From Lethocerus indicus (taxonomy: Eukaryota > Arthropoda > Insecta > Hemiptera > Belostomatidae): DNA of 64,000 bases. Below are positions 52,240 through 64,000 of the stretch, one piece after another. Numbering within the stretch: position 1 is the first letter of the stretch; each line of letters starts with the position of its first letter. The notes beneath the pieces were generated by a model, which was not told the origin of the DNA, did no database searches, and worked only from the letters and a program-made list of their open reading frames with translations. Made by a program: the position numbers and the translations under genes. The stretch spans positions 4,092,001 through 4,156,000 of the forward strand of contig JACDQD010000105.1 in assembly GCA_019843655.1 (NCBI GenBank). Reading direction: 5' to 3'.

Positions 52240-52735
52240 CTTGGTCTGAATCTAGACCGGTTTCGGTCATAGTGGTTAAAGATGAGATCATGTCCAAAAT
52301 ACCATGACTGAGGCGTAAACCAAAGTAAATTTACCGTAGGTTTCGTGTGTTTTTGTCTCATCTCGCTGGTTTGGTCTTTTGCTAGACCGGTTTCGACCGC
52401 TCGCCACCTTCAGTAGCGGTGTTAGTTACTTTGGCACTTTGGATGTTTTTTGGGCATCCTCGCTACACTGTCACTGTCACTTGTACTGTGGTGGTTGTCT
52501 GTTTGTCGTGTGTGTATATGTATATATATGTCTTGTTATTGTGTTTTTGGGGGATGTTGTTTGTCTTATTTGGGTTGACAGGGATTTTATTAATCGGCTT
52601 AAGTCTCTGTCGGATTATTATTATTTGACGAAATCTACGGTATTCCAACCCTCGTACACCACAAAACAGGTAGTCCAAAGTAAATTAAATTTCCGATTTT
52701 GGGCGGGGGCAATATATTGGGGGGTAACATAATTA
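52240..52735 (-). mobile_element. Penelope-like or retrozyme-like element remnant with hammerhead-type motifs
   Basis: The 14-base core CTAGACCGGTTTCG occurs at 52252-52265 and again at 52382-52395, 130 bp apart, with related upstream sequence (CTTGGTCTGAATCTAG and TTTGGTCTTTTGCTAG), indicating a degenerate tandem. On the - strand each core reads GAAACCGGTC, which fits the GAAA, palindromic ACC/GGU helix III and GUC cleavage site of the minimal hammerhead ribozymes carried by animal Penelope-like elements and retrozymes. The copy at 52381-52417 also keeps CTGA and a 4-bp helix I (GCTA/TAGC), but a core A is G and helix II pairs poorly, so cleavage is doubtful. From about 52320 to 52735 the + strand is unusually T/G-rich, unlike its surroundings, consistent with an inserted element. 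No reverse transcriptase frame is visible. Confidence 0.45.
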
Positions 52736-55700
52736 CGAACCATAGTGGCCCCTTTAAGGATCTACTGTTACTACTAGCTAAATAGTGGGGCAGTAGTAGA
52801 TAACATCACAAGATAATAATCACAAGTACATTGAATGGGGATTTACTCTGCGTATGACGTGTGGATATTAGAGTTGATGGAGAAGTTAAGAAGTACAATT
52901 ATAATAAAGATAAATCCATTATAATATAAAAATCGGAATAAAAGTGTAGATGCCCCACTGGTAACCAACGAGCATAGCTACTGAAAATGGCCAAACCAGC
53001 CAGCAACTTCTAGATCGATACCGCATAACGGCAGTATATCTATTTTGGCGCGTCGTCGAATCGATCATAATAATAATAGTAAGTGAAAGTTAGGAAAAAT
53101 TGTTGTAGCTTTGGACAGCGTTATAAGTGGGGGCAGTATTATTTTCGAATGGCGACGGCACAGCGATTGATTGCCTCTAACAAGGGCGGTCTTAATGCGT
53201 CAACATTTTAAACGCGTGGCAACCGTCCTGTTAAATAAATCACCGAGTCATCAAAATTCTCTTTAACGCTACATCAGAACGTTTTCGTCGACAAACGAGG
53301 GAAACGGTATAAAATCATCTGACAGTTTAAATAAATTACGGGAAAGAGAGCGATAAAACTTCGATGTACTAAAAAAAAATTTCCCTTTTAAAAATGAGCT
53401 AGGTACTGAGTAGGTTTTATAAATCCAGATTGTAGGAGCATTTTATTGGCGATTCGCTAATTAAATATTTACCACAAAATGCATGATATTAGCTGACCCA
53501 CCGAACAAGGTTAATCATCTAACATGAAATCAATATTGAAAGAAATTAACAGAATTTTCACCTAAGGTGTAACAGGTATTCAAATGTAATGTTTAATTCG
53601 GTTTATAATCCGACATTTTGCAAGCAATTACATATTCCATAACAATTTTCATTTACTACAGTTACCTTAATTTAATCAACGAATACTTTTATCAATTTAT
53701 TATACTAGTTCTTATTGGAACAGGAAGTAAAATATATTTGTCCAAACCGACGCAGTAATTCACTGGAGCGGAAAACAAAATCAATCGGCGACACAATATA
53801 TTATCACATCTGCATGTTAACTGCGCAAAAACCCGCACCTAATAATATATTCACACACTTGTCCGACACAATTTCGCATGCTTGATCAGCAACAAGCAAA
53901 TAAACATCAATATTCGATTAATTGTAATTTCCAAGGCGAAAAGAGGAGCGTGGGCTATGGGGCCGGGGGGGTGATAAATAACAAGCAGTTTTAATTAATC
54001 AGATCGCGGTATCAAATTATCGGCGAAACATCAATTAGTGACAGACAGACAAATATTTGATCACAGATATCAAAAGGAGAAAAAATAGGCCGTGCTGCAT
54101 TAATGGAAACGACACATTTTATTTGACAATATTAAACCAAAACTCCACAGATTTTTAGTGCATAAATCAAAATATATTGCACTAAATATACCATATATTA
54201 TTATTATTAGATATTATCGACGAATATGAAAATGAAAATTCTACGGGAACCGAGAAGTAAAATACAAAATGAAAATAGATTTTCAAAAGACGTAGACAAC
54301 CACGAAAAGGACAGCAATTACTTTACAGTAATTAGTATCTCATTGCCAAATAATGGGAACTTCCAGATAGTCTATCGAGAACTGGAATCGAATGACTGGC
54401 CAATCGACTTTCCAGAAAAGTAGGATAAATTCAGTCATCTCGCGTGCATTTTCGTTAAATTATAATAGAGAATGGTGACGATATGGCTGTAGTAAAGAAC
54501 AGATTACATAAACCAAAAAATCTGACGAGCGATTTTAACAAAATTTTAGTAAATTAAGTAACTTTCGTTTCATACTTCATGTAACAATTCGAGAACAAAT
54601 CACTACACATTTGTATTGGAAATATTACAACTTCCTATTTAACATTCTCCACTGTACTAACTGCCGAGCTGAACAGTATTTAGAATAGAATTTCAATTAT
54701 GCGAACAGCCCAGACAGGCACTATTAGCCAATGAAGGTAACCGCGAAAAGGCAGTTCGGCCTTGGACATTCAGCTAGGCCACCGTATTCATTATTATAGA
54801 CCACTGGATCCGTTCGACACTCTCCAACGTCCTTAGAAGCTTAGTTCGGACAGCTAGTTTCATATAATAACAATTCGATCTTTCTTCCCTTCAATAAAAA
54901 AGAAAAAATTGACCAATAATCTCAAAGATATCGTTCTTATCTGATACTGTGTTATTCTCAACGACCTTAAGCACGGTAACTACAATAATTTGCCATAGAC
55001 CAAAATGTTCACGAATTAACATTGGCCAAGTCGGAGTAATTGCCGCACTTATAGACAATTTGGAAAAAGTAAATATTTTAAGACTTGCTCAACCAAGTAC
55101 AACTCTTCGCCCCCGGACGCTATTTGGATATATCCGCATTATATCAAACTCAAATTGAATTAGATCTAATGAATTAGACCCTTGAATTAGACTAAAATTG
55201 AAGTGAAAAAGTAAGTTACCGAAAGCGAAAACCGTCAACGTAAAATCATTTATTAAAAGCCTACTACTTTTCCTCTACTATCTATACTTAAATATACTCG
55301 GGTAGATGCATTTACAGTACACTCGATTCGAATTCAGTTTATTAGCAAATTCAATGGATATCACCCTTGTAGGTTGTGGGTATAGAATCATATAACCTTG
55401 ACACTGATTTACACTATCAGTACTAAACACCTGTACACTTGTGCGGAACTCCACCAAAACTGAAATAATTCGGATCACACAAAAATTTCGCGAGCTAAAT
55501 AGGTTTGAGAGTTGAAATTCTTAAAAGACAAAGTGATTAATTCACCCCGCCGGCTATTTCTTATCTGACCATCTATAATACATTAGCTTTGCCCGTGAAC
55601 TCGTGCTCTCGCTATGCACTACGTTCCGCCCGCTTCCAGCCACCTTTCCTCTCACCGAAAGCCCAATACAGATGTTAAATTTTTGTAGAACGTGGACCTA

Positions 55701-57414
55701 CGCAGAGAATTAGGGAATGGGGGATGGGTCCGACAGTGAGGCTTTGGAATATCATAATTTAATAGGCCGCGTAATGTCCGAATGCTACTAGTGATGGTGA
55801 CAAGAAGCTGACAGTTTCAGGACATAAAAAATACTTAAGGGAAGTGTATATGTAACCCACGGTAGTTCTGTGAAGAATTTCTGCTGTAGTTTCGCAGGCT
55901 ATACAGTGTATCTATGCACATTAAGCCCACCCGAAGTGTTCGTTATCTGAGAATTTGGCGCGGCTATAAAAAGCCGAATTATTACTACGGAAACTGCTGT
56001 TTCGCGAACTTGATTTTACTTTCTACTTTCGGATTATATAGACCGTAAAAGGTCGAATTGTAAGTCCCTCGAAACGCACTGCGCCCCATCTCCGGGGTCC
56101 TTGAAACTCACCGCCCACCCACCTGACGCCCAGAGACGTCCGCCCCATAAAATAATTAAATGGTTTATTCGCCGGTATCTAATTAGACGAAAAGGAAGAA
56201 TGAAGACCCTTACTTAAAAACGCGCGGTACTTATTATTGTCCGGGCGAAAAGAGGTCGGTACTTTATGTTCAAAGACCAGAAAAATCCTTCCCCCTTCCT
56301 AATACTTGGAAAAGGAGTAATCTCCAACGCCGAGAATTAAAACTAAGACTTTAAGTCATTCACCGAATACGACGATACTCACTCTATTCATAGTACTCTA
56401 CAAAAAAGAAAGCCGGTAAACAGGTAATATACAGAACGTGAAGCTCTCAGGGACAGTGTTCGTTGAAGAAGATTATCTTATATTAAAATAAATAAATATA
56501 AATACATGAAAGGAAAGCATTTTCTCCTTTAAAAAATTGATACGTTAAATTGCATCTAGGATAGTTAGTTGCATGTATAAAGGTGACAAATTATCTTTAA
56601 TGAATCCCGCCCATAATATAGTGAATTCTTATTTAATATTATGGATGATTGTGAAATAAAATCATTGTCTTGGGAATATCTTAAAAATTTCAATCTCCCC
56701 AGTCGGTCACCACTTGGAAGAGAGCAAATACTCCAAAAACGAGAGCACGGACGTTGCGTATCTTCTCATATATATTTGGTCCCTCGTTTAACTTGTTCGC
56801 ACAGGAGAAAATACTGTAATTTTTATAAATATATTATTATAAAACTGTAAAAGAAAAGTATAAGTACGTAATGGAACTGGAGAGGAGACCGGATATAGGC
56901 AGTGTTTTCCGAGAGGAACTGGCGACATAGCTCGAACAAATCACATTTAGGTCGGAAGCATTAGGCAAAAACAAAGCCACCGCACTTCATTATATAAACG
57001 CACGTGTTGAAGCCACTGAAATTACCGTTAACTCACAGAGCTGAGGCTTATATTTTAGCGAACAATAAAGCGACAACAACTTTGAATATATTTTTCAATT
57101 CTAAAAGCTGAAAACAAAAATGTGTACTAACCATAATTTTGAGAATAGTCCAACGAGTTAGAAGAAAATATGAAGTTACTATCAAAAATTTCATACCGAA
57201 TATTTCTGTATATCAAATCATCCATTAGTATCATTAGGCACCTTTAGTCAATCGAGTATTGATTTATGATAATCTAATCTTACGTAAAAACAACTTTATA
57301 ATAGAAGTTAATTGAACGTAGATTGAACACACTGACTTTGTTTCTAGAAGTATTTCCATAAATTAATAATTTCCTTATCCGGGCCAGATGTAATCATCAC
57401 TCGATACAATTATC
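52736..57414. other. Gene-free AT-rich DNA
   Basis: No gene or element supported. Three TTGAATTAGA-like units lie at about 55153-55188. A short ATT run lies at about 54198-54209. Open frames reach at most about 70 codons. Confidence 0.55.
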
Positions 57415-57475
57415 GAGAATCGAACGAGGCTGGTTTACTTGGTCGCGGTTCTTTCGAACCACTATTTAGTAGTGA
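57415..57475 (-). repeat. tRNA-derived SINE fragment
   Basis: On the - strand, A-box-like TAGTGGTTCGAAAG (complement of 57451-57464) is followed by a B box with core CGTTCGATTC (complement of 57418-57427). The spacing is slightly short for a tRNA. Stems do not close, so it is a SINE head or tRNA relic. Confidence 0.45.
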
Positions 57476-59166
57476 GTAGAAAAAATGTATAATGCTATCG
57501 TCCATACTATGTCCTCCCCCACTCTTCTGGCCCGAGACTAGTTGATGAAAGACTCGTTGGTTTTTCGCCATACCCGAACGGGCGAAAGGAGACGTAATAT
57601 CAGACGGGTGAGATCGAATTCCATACCAACGTGACCCACTATTGAACACTTTCAAACTATATTTGTAACATCAAGATAATTTCAATGTTCGAAACATTAG
57701 TTCGGCTGGAGAATCTGCCTTCAAAATAGTCAACTGATTTTTTCTCATCATTTTTTTCTATTAAACAGAATTCGTATTAAGCGATGTAAAAACTTCTTTA
57801 TTCTATTCCTCCGTTACAATTTCGACTACTGAAATACCATATTTAATGGGCGGAAAAACATTTTTCTGGTCAGCACATCCTAAATTACTATTCCTAAAAA
57901 AGTTTATCGTCATAAGTATTCTTAAACAAATTTCTACACCAGGGTCATCCTTTGGTTTTGAACTTTAATTCTATCGAAATTAAACAATAAACTACAGGAA
58001 AACAGACCACATTGTTAGCAATAATGGAAAATTGAATTTTCTTTGAAGGTGGCAGTAGCAAAATTTCGCCAAAAAAAAAATTAAAAGAAGGCTCCAAATT
58101 CAGCTCGGTGAGGGCGGCCGGAGGGCCCAGCAACTCGAAAGGTCAAAATAACAGGTTTTCGGGTGCGGGGTCCCGACATTAACATTGGCTCTACACGGCT
58201 CCCGCAGGGTAACAACTAAAAATCACTAAATTATACGGCACAAGAGTTTTAAACTGTTATGTAGATATTTGTGCTTTATGTCCCTATAAACCTTTGTACA
58301 TGATTGATTAATCGCGTTGTTTTGTACAGCTTTGTATTAATTTCTTACTTCAATAAATTGAAGCCTATTCGCCTGAGCATTACTTAACTAATACCAACGG
58401 AATACTGCACGAGTGTGAAAACCCGGGGTAGTAGATGGAACAGAAAAGGAAGCTACAATTCTGCTCGAAATTTCGTTTCGCACAATTTTCGAATGGACCT
58501 ACATTAAAAAAAATATCCAAAAATCTTTATATATAACCAAGTGTTAGGGGCCAATTGGAACGAGATCTATCCAACGCTCGATACCAACCTAGAATCGGGT
58601 CAACCCACCGCTAACAATACTCAGGAATGCTGTATGAGTCGCCGGCGGTTTTCTGAAAGCTCCTTTGTTGTACACAAAATAATAATTATGACATCTTCCC
58701 TCTTTGTATTTACAGCCTGACGAAATAAATTCGCGACTATTCACTGGCAAAAAACCGTGAAAACTAAATCCACTAACACAACTCCCACCTCAACGCAAAG
58801 TTAATAAATGTCTCACAATTGTAATAATGTTAAACGCGTAAACAATTATTAAGTTCTACTCTGTGAATCAAATAGCAACACCTCGTACACATGAAAAACG
58901 ATCCCTAAATATCTCAGGCGGAATAATCTAGGTTGTAAATAATACAAGGGAATTGCGACTAAGGACGGGAACGATATATACTGGCATCAATAAGATTTAA
59001 TTCAGACGAACTATTATTATAGACTGAACGTCAGTTTTGCAATCAGCACGCTTTCATCATTTTTAAATATTCTTTGAACGTTCGTCTTATTCGAAATCAA
59101 GGCAGGGCCGGGAGGAAGAGGAACAAAAGTAAAGTACCAAGAGTGGGTGTGGTAGAAGTGGATCGA
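57476..59166. other. Gene-free DNA
   Basis: Nothing supportable on either strand apart from A-rich homopolymer stretches. Confidence 0.5.
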
Positions 59167-59440
59167 ACGTGCCCGGCGTAGTTCAGACGGTAGCATTTAT
59201 TCGTTTGTTAAACTCATTTGAAAGGCTCAATTATTTATACAATTGAAATTATGTTGCATTAAATGACTCTGGTATTGGGTAAATATACGTATGGATATTA
59301 AAATGGTTAGTATGACTGTTTCAGTTTGTGATGAGGAGGAGTTAGATGCCGGTTCGCACACCGCCCTGGTTAGGATCAGAAAGAGTTTGTGTTACAATAA
59401 TGAAACTAGTTAGCGACTAGTCCGGTTTCAATACCGGCCT
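59167..59440 (+). repeat. Region of tRNA-like and SINE-like fragments
   Basis: GCGTAGTTCAGACGGTAGCA at 59176-59195 closely resembles a tRNA D-arm or A box, but no B box follows within 60 bases. Further on, CCGGT-TTCAAT-ACCGG at 59422-59437 forms a 5-bp hairpin and shares its core with the SINE-like block at 29341-29356. The two pieces may be the head and a later part of one degraded retroposon, or two insertions. Confidence 0.3.
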
Positions 59441-59664
59441 AAACGTCAATGTAAATTAGCAGAAAACTAGCCATATTTACAATACAACGTGCAAAGCGAA
59501 CAAGAACCAACTTCAGTTAAGGAACGAACTCGTTTATTTAATCCGCACTAAGCGTCCAAGCACAAGAGCTTAGGGAAGCGAGTGGATATTCCCTTCTCCC
59601 GCTGTGAGGTCGTCAATAAGGAACAGGAGAGCCCCAAAGGATAGGTTGCCAACCTCCGGAGTAA

Positions 59665-59706
59665 GAGAGAGAGAGAGAGAAAGAGAAAGAGAGATAGTGA
59701 GAGAGT
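59665..59706. repeat. GA-rich microsatellite
   Basis: GA units with AAAG and ATAG interruptions. Confidence 0.85.
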
Positions 59707-62104
59707 TACGTCGCCGCCATTAGAAAGTAAACCGAAACCAACGCAATCCTTGGCCTCATCCTATTGTATAATGCAAGCCGCTATAACTAAACCAATTACT
59801 TCTTGAAACCGACTTAAATCTCAGTTTAGACAGATCCGTCCTATAATCGGTCGGTACAATAATTTATCCGTTTAAGTGAAACGGAATCAAACGGCAGATC
59901 GAGGAACCCATTACGACCCATTCAATGTCATCATACCGGAAAAACATCTTTTTTCCTGACAACAAACGTGGGAAAACGTCGATCGAAGTAATTTCTAGTT
60001 TAAAATATTTATCGTTATTTTCCACACTTCCCCCGCGTTGTTCCGTCAATATCATTACAAATACTTACACCTTTTTATTGATTTAAAATTATTATCTGGG
60101 ATTTATCGACAACTATTATTCTCGACTTCTTAATTATCAATATTGAACACTACTATTATTTGTATCAACGAGTGATGTTCAAATGTATAACTCAGATATG
60201 ATAAGGATCAGGGGATATAACTTCGGTTTCTTCATTCCTTGTTCTCGAGGAACAATATTTTATGGGAAAAACCACACAGCCAACGACGACAGAACGACAA
60301 AAGAAAGCAAACAAAGCAAGAGAAAGGCCAGGGGCATGAAATAAAGACCGGGCGAGCCAAGAGGTAGGACTAATGGGAAAATTGAGAGAACAATGACAAG
60401 TGCACGGGCCGACAAGTGTCTTAGAGACCCAAGTATAAAACAGTTCCTTAACTTATGATGACGTCAACTACAAACCCATTTTACACCCTCGTTATCAGAT
60501 TGAAGACTACAAGTGGGAGTTAGTTTTAAGTTGAAAATACGTGGTGAAACTGTAATTAAATCTACATCTAATCAACTTTGTCGACAGCGTTTCTGGTTTT
60601 TATTGAACGTTTATTTTTTGAATATTTCCGGGTCGTTTGCCTGCGCGATTTGGCTAATACTAATAAGCTTGAACCCCTATTCGCCCACCATATTATTACA
60701 TAGTACTGCAAAATTGGGCAAAAGTCAATTCCCAGGCGGTATCGTCCACGGGACTAAGAATAAACGATACGCGCACAGAAATTTAATACACTTGAAAAAA
60801 TCGATCAATCGACGCCACGCGATATAAATATATCAAATTTTAAAAATTGGGGGAAGTCATTGGGCTTTTCTACACGTTAATGGTGTTACTTGAACATCAA
60901 TTTCGTATAATGTTGTGGAAATCAAGAAAACGTAAACAAAATTGTTTCAGTAAGTCTCTAAAGTCTTGGCAAACCATTTACATTATGAAGTGAATGTGAA
61001 GTGTTAATAGGATTCTTTTAAATTTAATATTGGACGCAACAATTTGCCAATTTGGAATTGGAAATATTTGTAAACGTGCTAAAAAAATATATAAAGAGGT
61101 CGTTGGCTGGCTGTTATCCGACTTATGACACGATTTATTTCTGACTGGGCACAGTACCTGTCTTCAAGCACGTCCAACCTATGCTCCAGATTTAACTGGC
61201 GAAAAGAATTTTTAGTTTACCGGAGATAGATATACCTAACGTCTAAAAGTGGCACAAGAAAGAACCAGAATCAGTTCAGCAGCTAATACTAAAACCTGGC
61301 TACTATGAACGATATTCACGCTTTGATTTAACTACTGCTAAACTAATGTTCAAAGGTGTTTAAATATGTTTAAAGAACATTTTGAATCAGTTTAAAATAA
61401 ATACATGACTATTCATCCGAACTTCGCGGCGACAACTGACGATTTATTCATCACTAATTAGTAACAAAGCATCTTCTTTTAAGTCGAGAATTATCTGTGT
61501 AATAATAATAGCCCGTCTAGGCTGAGGTGAAAGTACGAGAAATAGCAGCTCCAATATAGATTTCACCTTTTCTCGTTTAACTATCCGCGGAAATTCAATA
61601 ACATCTTTCAAGTAGGGGGGAGGAGGAGGGGGCGTGGTCTGCACTAGCGTAACGAAACACCAGAGCAGAGAAAAGAATTTCTTTCGCACTAAAAAAAAAT
61701 ATTTTATGCGAAGCTGTCCATCTAATTACAATCTGGGAAAATCTTAATAAAATCCTCTAAATAATAGCCTAGCATGAATCATACATTTCACATTCCTAGA
61801 AATATCGTAAAGCATAAAGAAAGGTGATAGCTGGTACAAAATAAGGCATTAATATTCTCAAAAATTACAAAATATCAGAATCGTAAACCGAATACAAAAT
61901 TACTGTAGCAATTATTGCAATTTCAAATTAATGCGGAAGAACGGTCCTGAACTAATATTATATGCATCTACAAGTCACTTAACTGTACTTATAAGACAAT
62001 ACCTAGTACATTATACCAACATAACTGGGTGTTCTTAACCACACCAAAATATTATGGCAACTATGAAAAAATATGCAATTAAAAATTAGAATAGTTACAG
62101 AGAA
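59707..62104. other. Gene-free AT-rich DNA
   Basis: A GGGGGGAGGAGGAGGG-type purine tract lies at about 61615-61632. No gene, RNA or element recognised. Confidence 0.55.

Positions 62105-62175
<71 letters not shown>
62105..62175. repeat. (TG)n(TA)n compound microsatellite
   Basis: Thirteen TG units (62105-62130) pass directly into a TA run of about 45 bases. Confidence 0.97.
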
Positions 62176-62177
<2 letters not shown>

Positions 62178-63490
62178 ATATATTATATATCTACCTATGA
62201 TTAATGTAAGAAGAAACATTTTCGTGTAGAATTATATATTAATTACTTCACTGTAAAACAATAACAAGAATTTAAGAAACGTCTTACACCTTTACTAAAC
62301 GCACAGATACAGATAATTGTGTCAATTCAGCTGATCAATAGTTACTATTGCTTAATAAGGCACGATTACATTGGCAATTCGACCGCACAAACCTGGAGAC
62401 TGTGAAGCGGGACCGAAAAAATCGGGCAAATTAATTCCGGCTAACCTACATTAAAAAGCAGATAGTTTCGAAACTCTGTATCGGAGAGTAGGTTTGCGAG
62501 CAACAGAAGCGGCGATTCTTTGAAAAACAGAAACAACATCCCAGCGGTGCGGTCAAAATGCGACGAATCGTCAAAGGGTAGCGAACAAACGGATTTCGTT
62601 AAACGAGTTTAGAGATGTAAAAAAAATAAGACTTCAAATAAAGTCGAAGTCGCAGCTGCGTTTACTGAAACCGTAGTCTCCGACTTTATTCAACCGTCCG
62701 AACTCCGAACAACCGAGTCCGCTGTCCAATCTGGCGTAACGCGATGACACAAATTATACAGAACAATGCGTGGGTGAATCAATTTTCTGTCGAGTCGGGC
62801 CAACGGCGCAGCGTTACATAAAATTAATTAACGCGGTGTATCAAGGGAATTATCACTTCCAGATAACAGACGTCCACGCACATTATATCAACATTTGAGT
62901 CAGACATTTTCTGTTCCATCCGGAGCCTTTTATCCGTATATAAATGTTTCTCTAATCAAAATTTAGAGGGTAATTTATCCGATACAATTGTCATTCAATA
63001 GGCCATCGGGCGTCCACAATAGCCAAACTATACTCCTTAAATTAATCAGGGTACGAGCAGGAAGTAAACCGAAAAACAAATTCCTTTGGCGGCCATCCTA
63101 ATAGCTCGTGATGAAATCCGATAATTTTACTTAAAGTATTGTGCGTATTCATTAATAGCATTCTTTATGCCCTCCTGTTAAGCCCAATAAAGAAAACTCG
63201 GCATCAGTACTAAGCCATTAGTTCACAAAAAGGTGGCACCACAGGAAATTTATGCGTTATAGATGTGAGACTGAAAAGAACTGTCAAATAGAACTGAATA
63301 CAGAAAAAATCTGTTGAAAAACAACGTGATTTTACACCTACGGATGTGCTTATAATTGACTGAGCCTCGTTGCCCCATTCATTCAACTGGCTCTACACAA
63401 TATCCTGCTTGCTGAAAACTGCAAACTAACGATGTTCAGAAATCATTCTATTCTATTAATAGAGTAAAGGTCGGGCATACAATGATTTTC

Positions 63491-63494
<4 letters not shown>
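62176..63494. other. Gene-free DNA
   Basis: Nothing supportable. Confidence 0.5.
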
Positions 63495-63585
<91 letters not shown>

Positions 63586-63586
63586 C
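63495..63586. repeat. (CT)n microsatellite, about 90 bp with interruptions
   Basis: A CT run interrupted by CCTCTCCC at about 63522-63530 and by a G near its end. Confidence 0.95.
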
Positions 63587-63670
63587 TAACACGCTCGGAA
63601 AAATCGCCTCGTTAATAATTCATGACGATTTTCAGGGGGTACACATCTAATGGCCGGAGGGAGCGAGAAA

Positions 63671-63694
63671 GGGGTAGGGGGGTGGTGGTGGTGG
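63671..63694. repeat. G-rich tract with GGT repeats
   Basis: GGGGTAGGGGGG followed by GGT units on the + strand. It has enough G runs to be a quadruplex candidate. Confidence 0.7.
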
Positions 63695-64000
63695 TTACGC
63701 CTCGACACGGGACACTGACCATTACATAACGTTTCGAACCCTAACGGCCGCCTCAACGCTCCGCTTCTTCTCCGTTCCCATAGCCCGAGAACTTCAGTAC
63801 TGTCCTTCAATTCTATACCTTTATCCGGACAACAAGCGGACAGAACAGAATATCAGAACAGGCGACAAGACAATAAGAATTACTTTTCAGCATACTCATG
63901 TTCCTGCAGCATCAACTTTTCCTGTTGATCCAAAATTTATTGAAAACAGTTGATTTTTAGTAATCTAGTTGAATCGGTGTAAGTGCACCCAACGAACTTT
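63695..64000. other. Gene-free DNA to the window end
   Basis: No gene or element seen. The 74-codon - strand frame here contains microsatellite-derived Pro and His runs and is not credible. Confidence 0.55.

Noticed and set aside
52379..52732. 117-codon + strand frame in the T/G-rich block as a membrane protein
   Set aside because: The hydrophobic Val/Cys/Tyr-rich peptide follows from T/G-rich DNA and runs through the ribozyme-like motif on the opposite strand.

Overview
This window looks like non-coding DNA from an arthropod, most likely an insect. It is AT-rich and full of stop codons, with no operons, ribosome-binding sites or long open frames. It carries long dinucleotide microsatellites, scattered tRNA-like (pol III) fragments on both strands, a piggyBac-type miniature transposon, and a repeat with the ribozyme-like terminal motif known from animal Penelope-like elements and retrozymes. 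The species cannot be read from the sequence. The longest ATG-to-stop frame is 155 codons (33676-34143). From a rough calculation at about 39% GC, that is near the maximum expected by chance over six frames of 64 kb, and none of the translations is a protein I recognise.

Layout. 0-18 kb: AT-rich DNA with homopolymer G/C tracts, a GGTA-type short repeat, one tRNA-like fragment (7.3 kb) and a compact hairpin (16.3 kb). 18-24 kb: a CA microsatellite, a GC-richer patch with a degenerate tRNA-like remnant, then nothing recognisable. 24-29.5 kb: the only stretch where several short open frames sit between plausible splice signals on the + strand (25.6, 27.0-27.36 and 29.0-29.1 kb). If a gene fragment or old pseudogene is present, this is the best place to look, but the evidence is weak. 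29.3 kb: a SINE-like repeat. 31.6-32.5 kb: a well-supported 240-bp piggyBac-type MITE with TTAA duplications, then a 138-bp GA tract and a 51-bp AT tract. 35-43 kb: two clear and one weak tRNA-like fragment, a perfect 9-bp GC hairpin and an unexplained 21-bp repeat pair. 45 kb: one more candidate terminal exon. 49.9 kb: a perfect 16-bp tandem duplication next to a hairpin. 52.2-52.7 kb: an AT microsatellite abutting a T/G-rich repeat unit with two hammerhead-like terminal motifs 130 bp apart. 57-60 kb: more tRNA-like fragments. 62-63.7 kb: TG/TA and CT microsatellites and a G-rich tract.

There is no gene system to describe. The biology visible here is that of mobile-element decay and microsatellite growth. 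The two most specific signals are the MITE at 31611-31850, which has a 20-bp perfect palindrome just inside its right end, and the Penelope/retrozyme-like tandem at 52240-52735.
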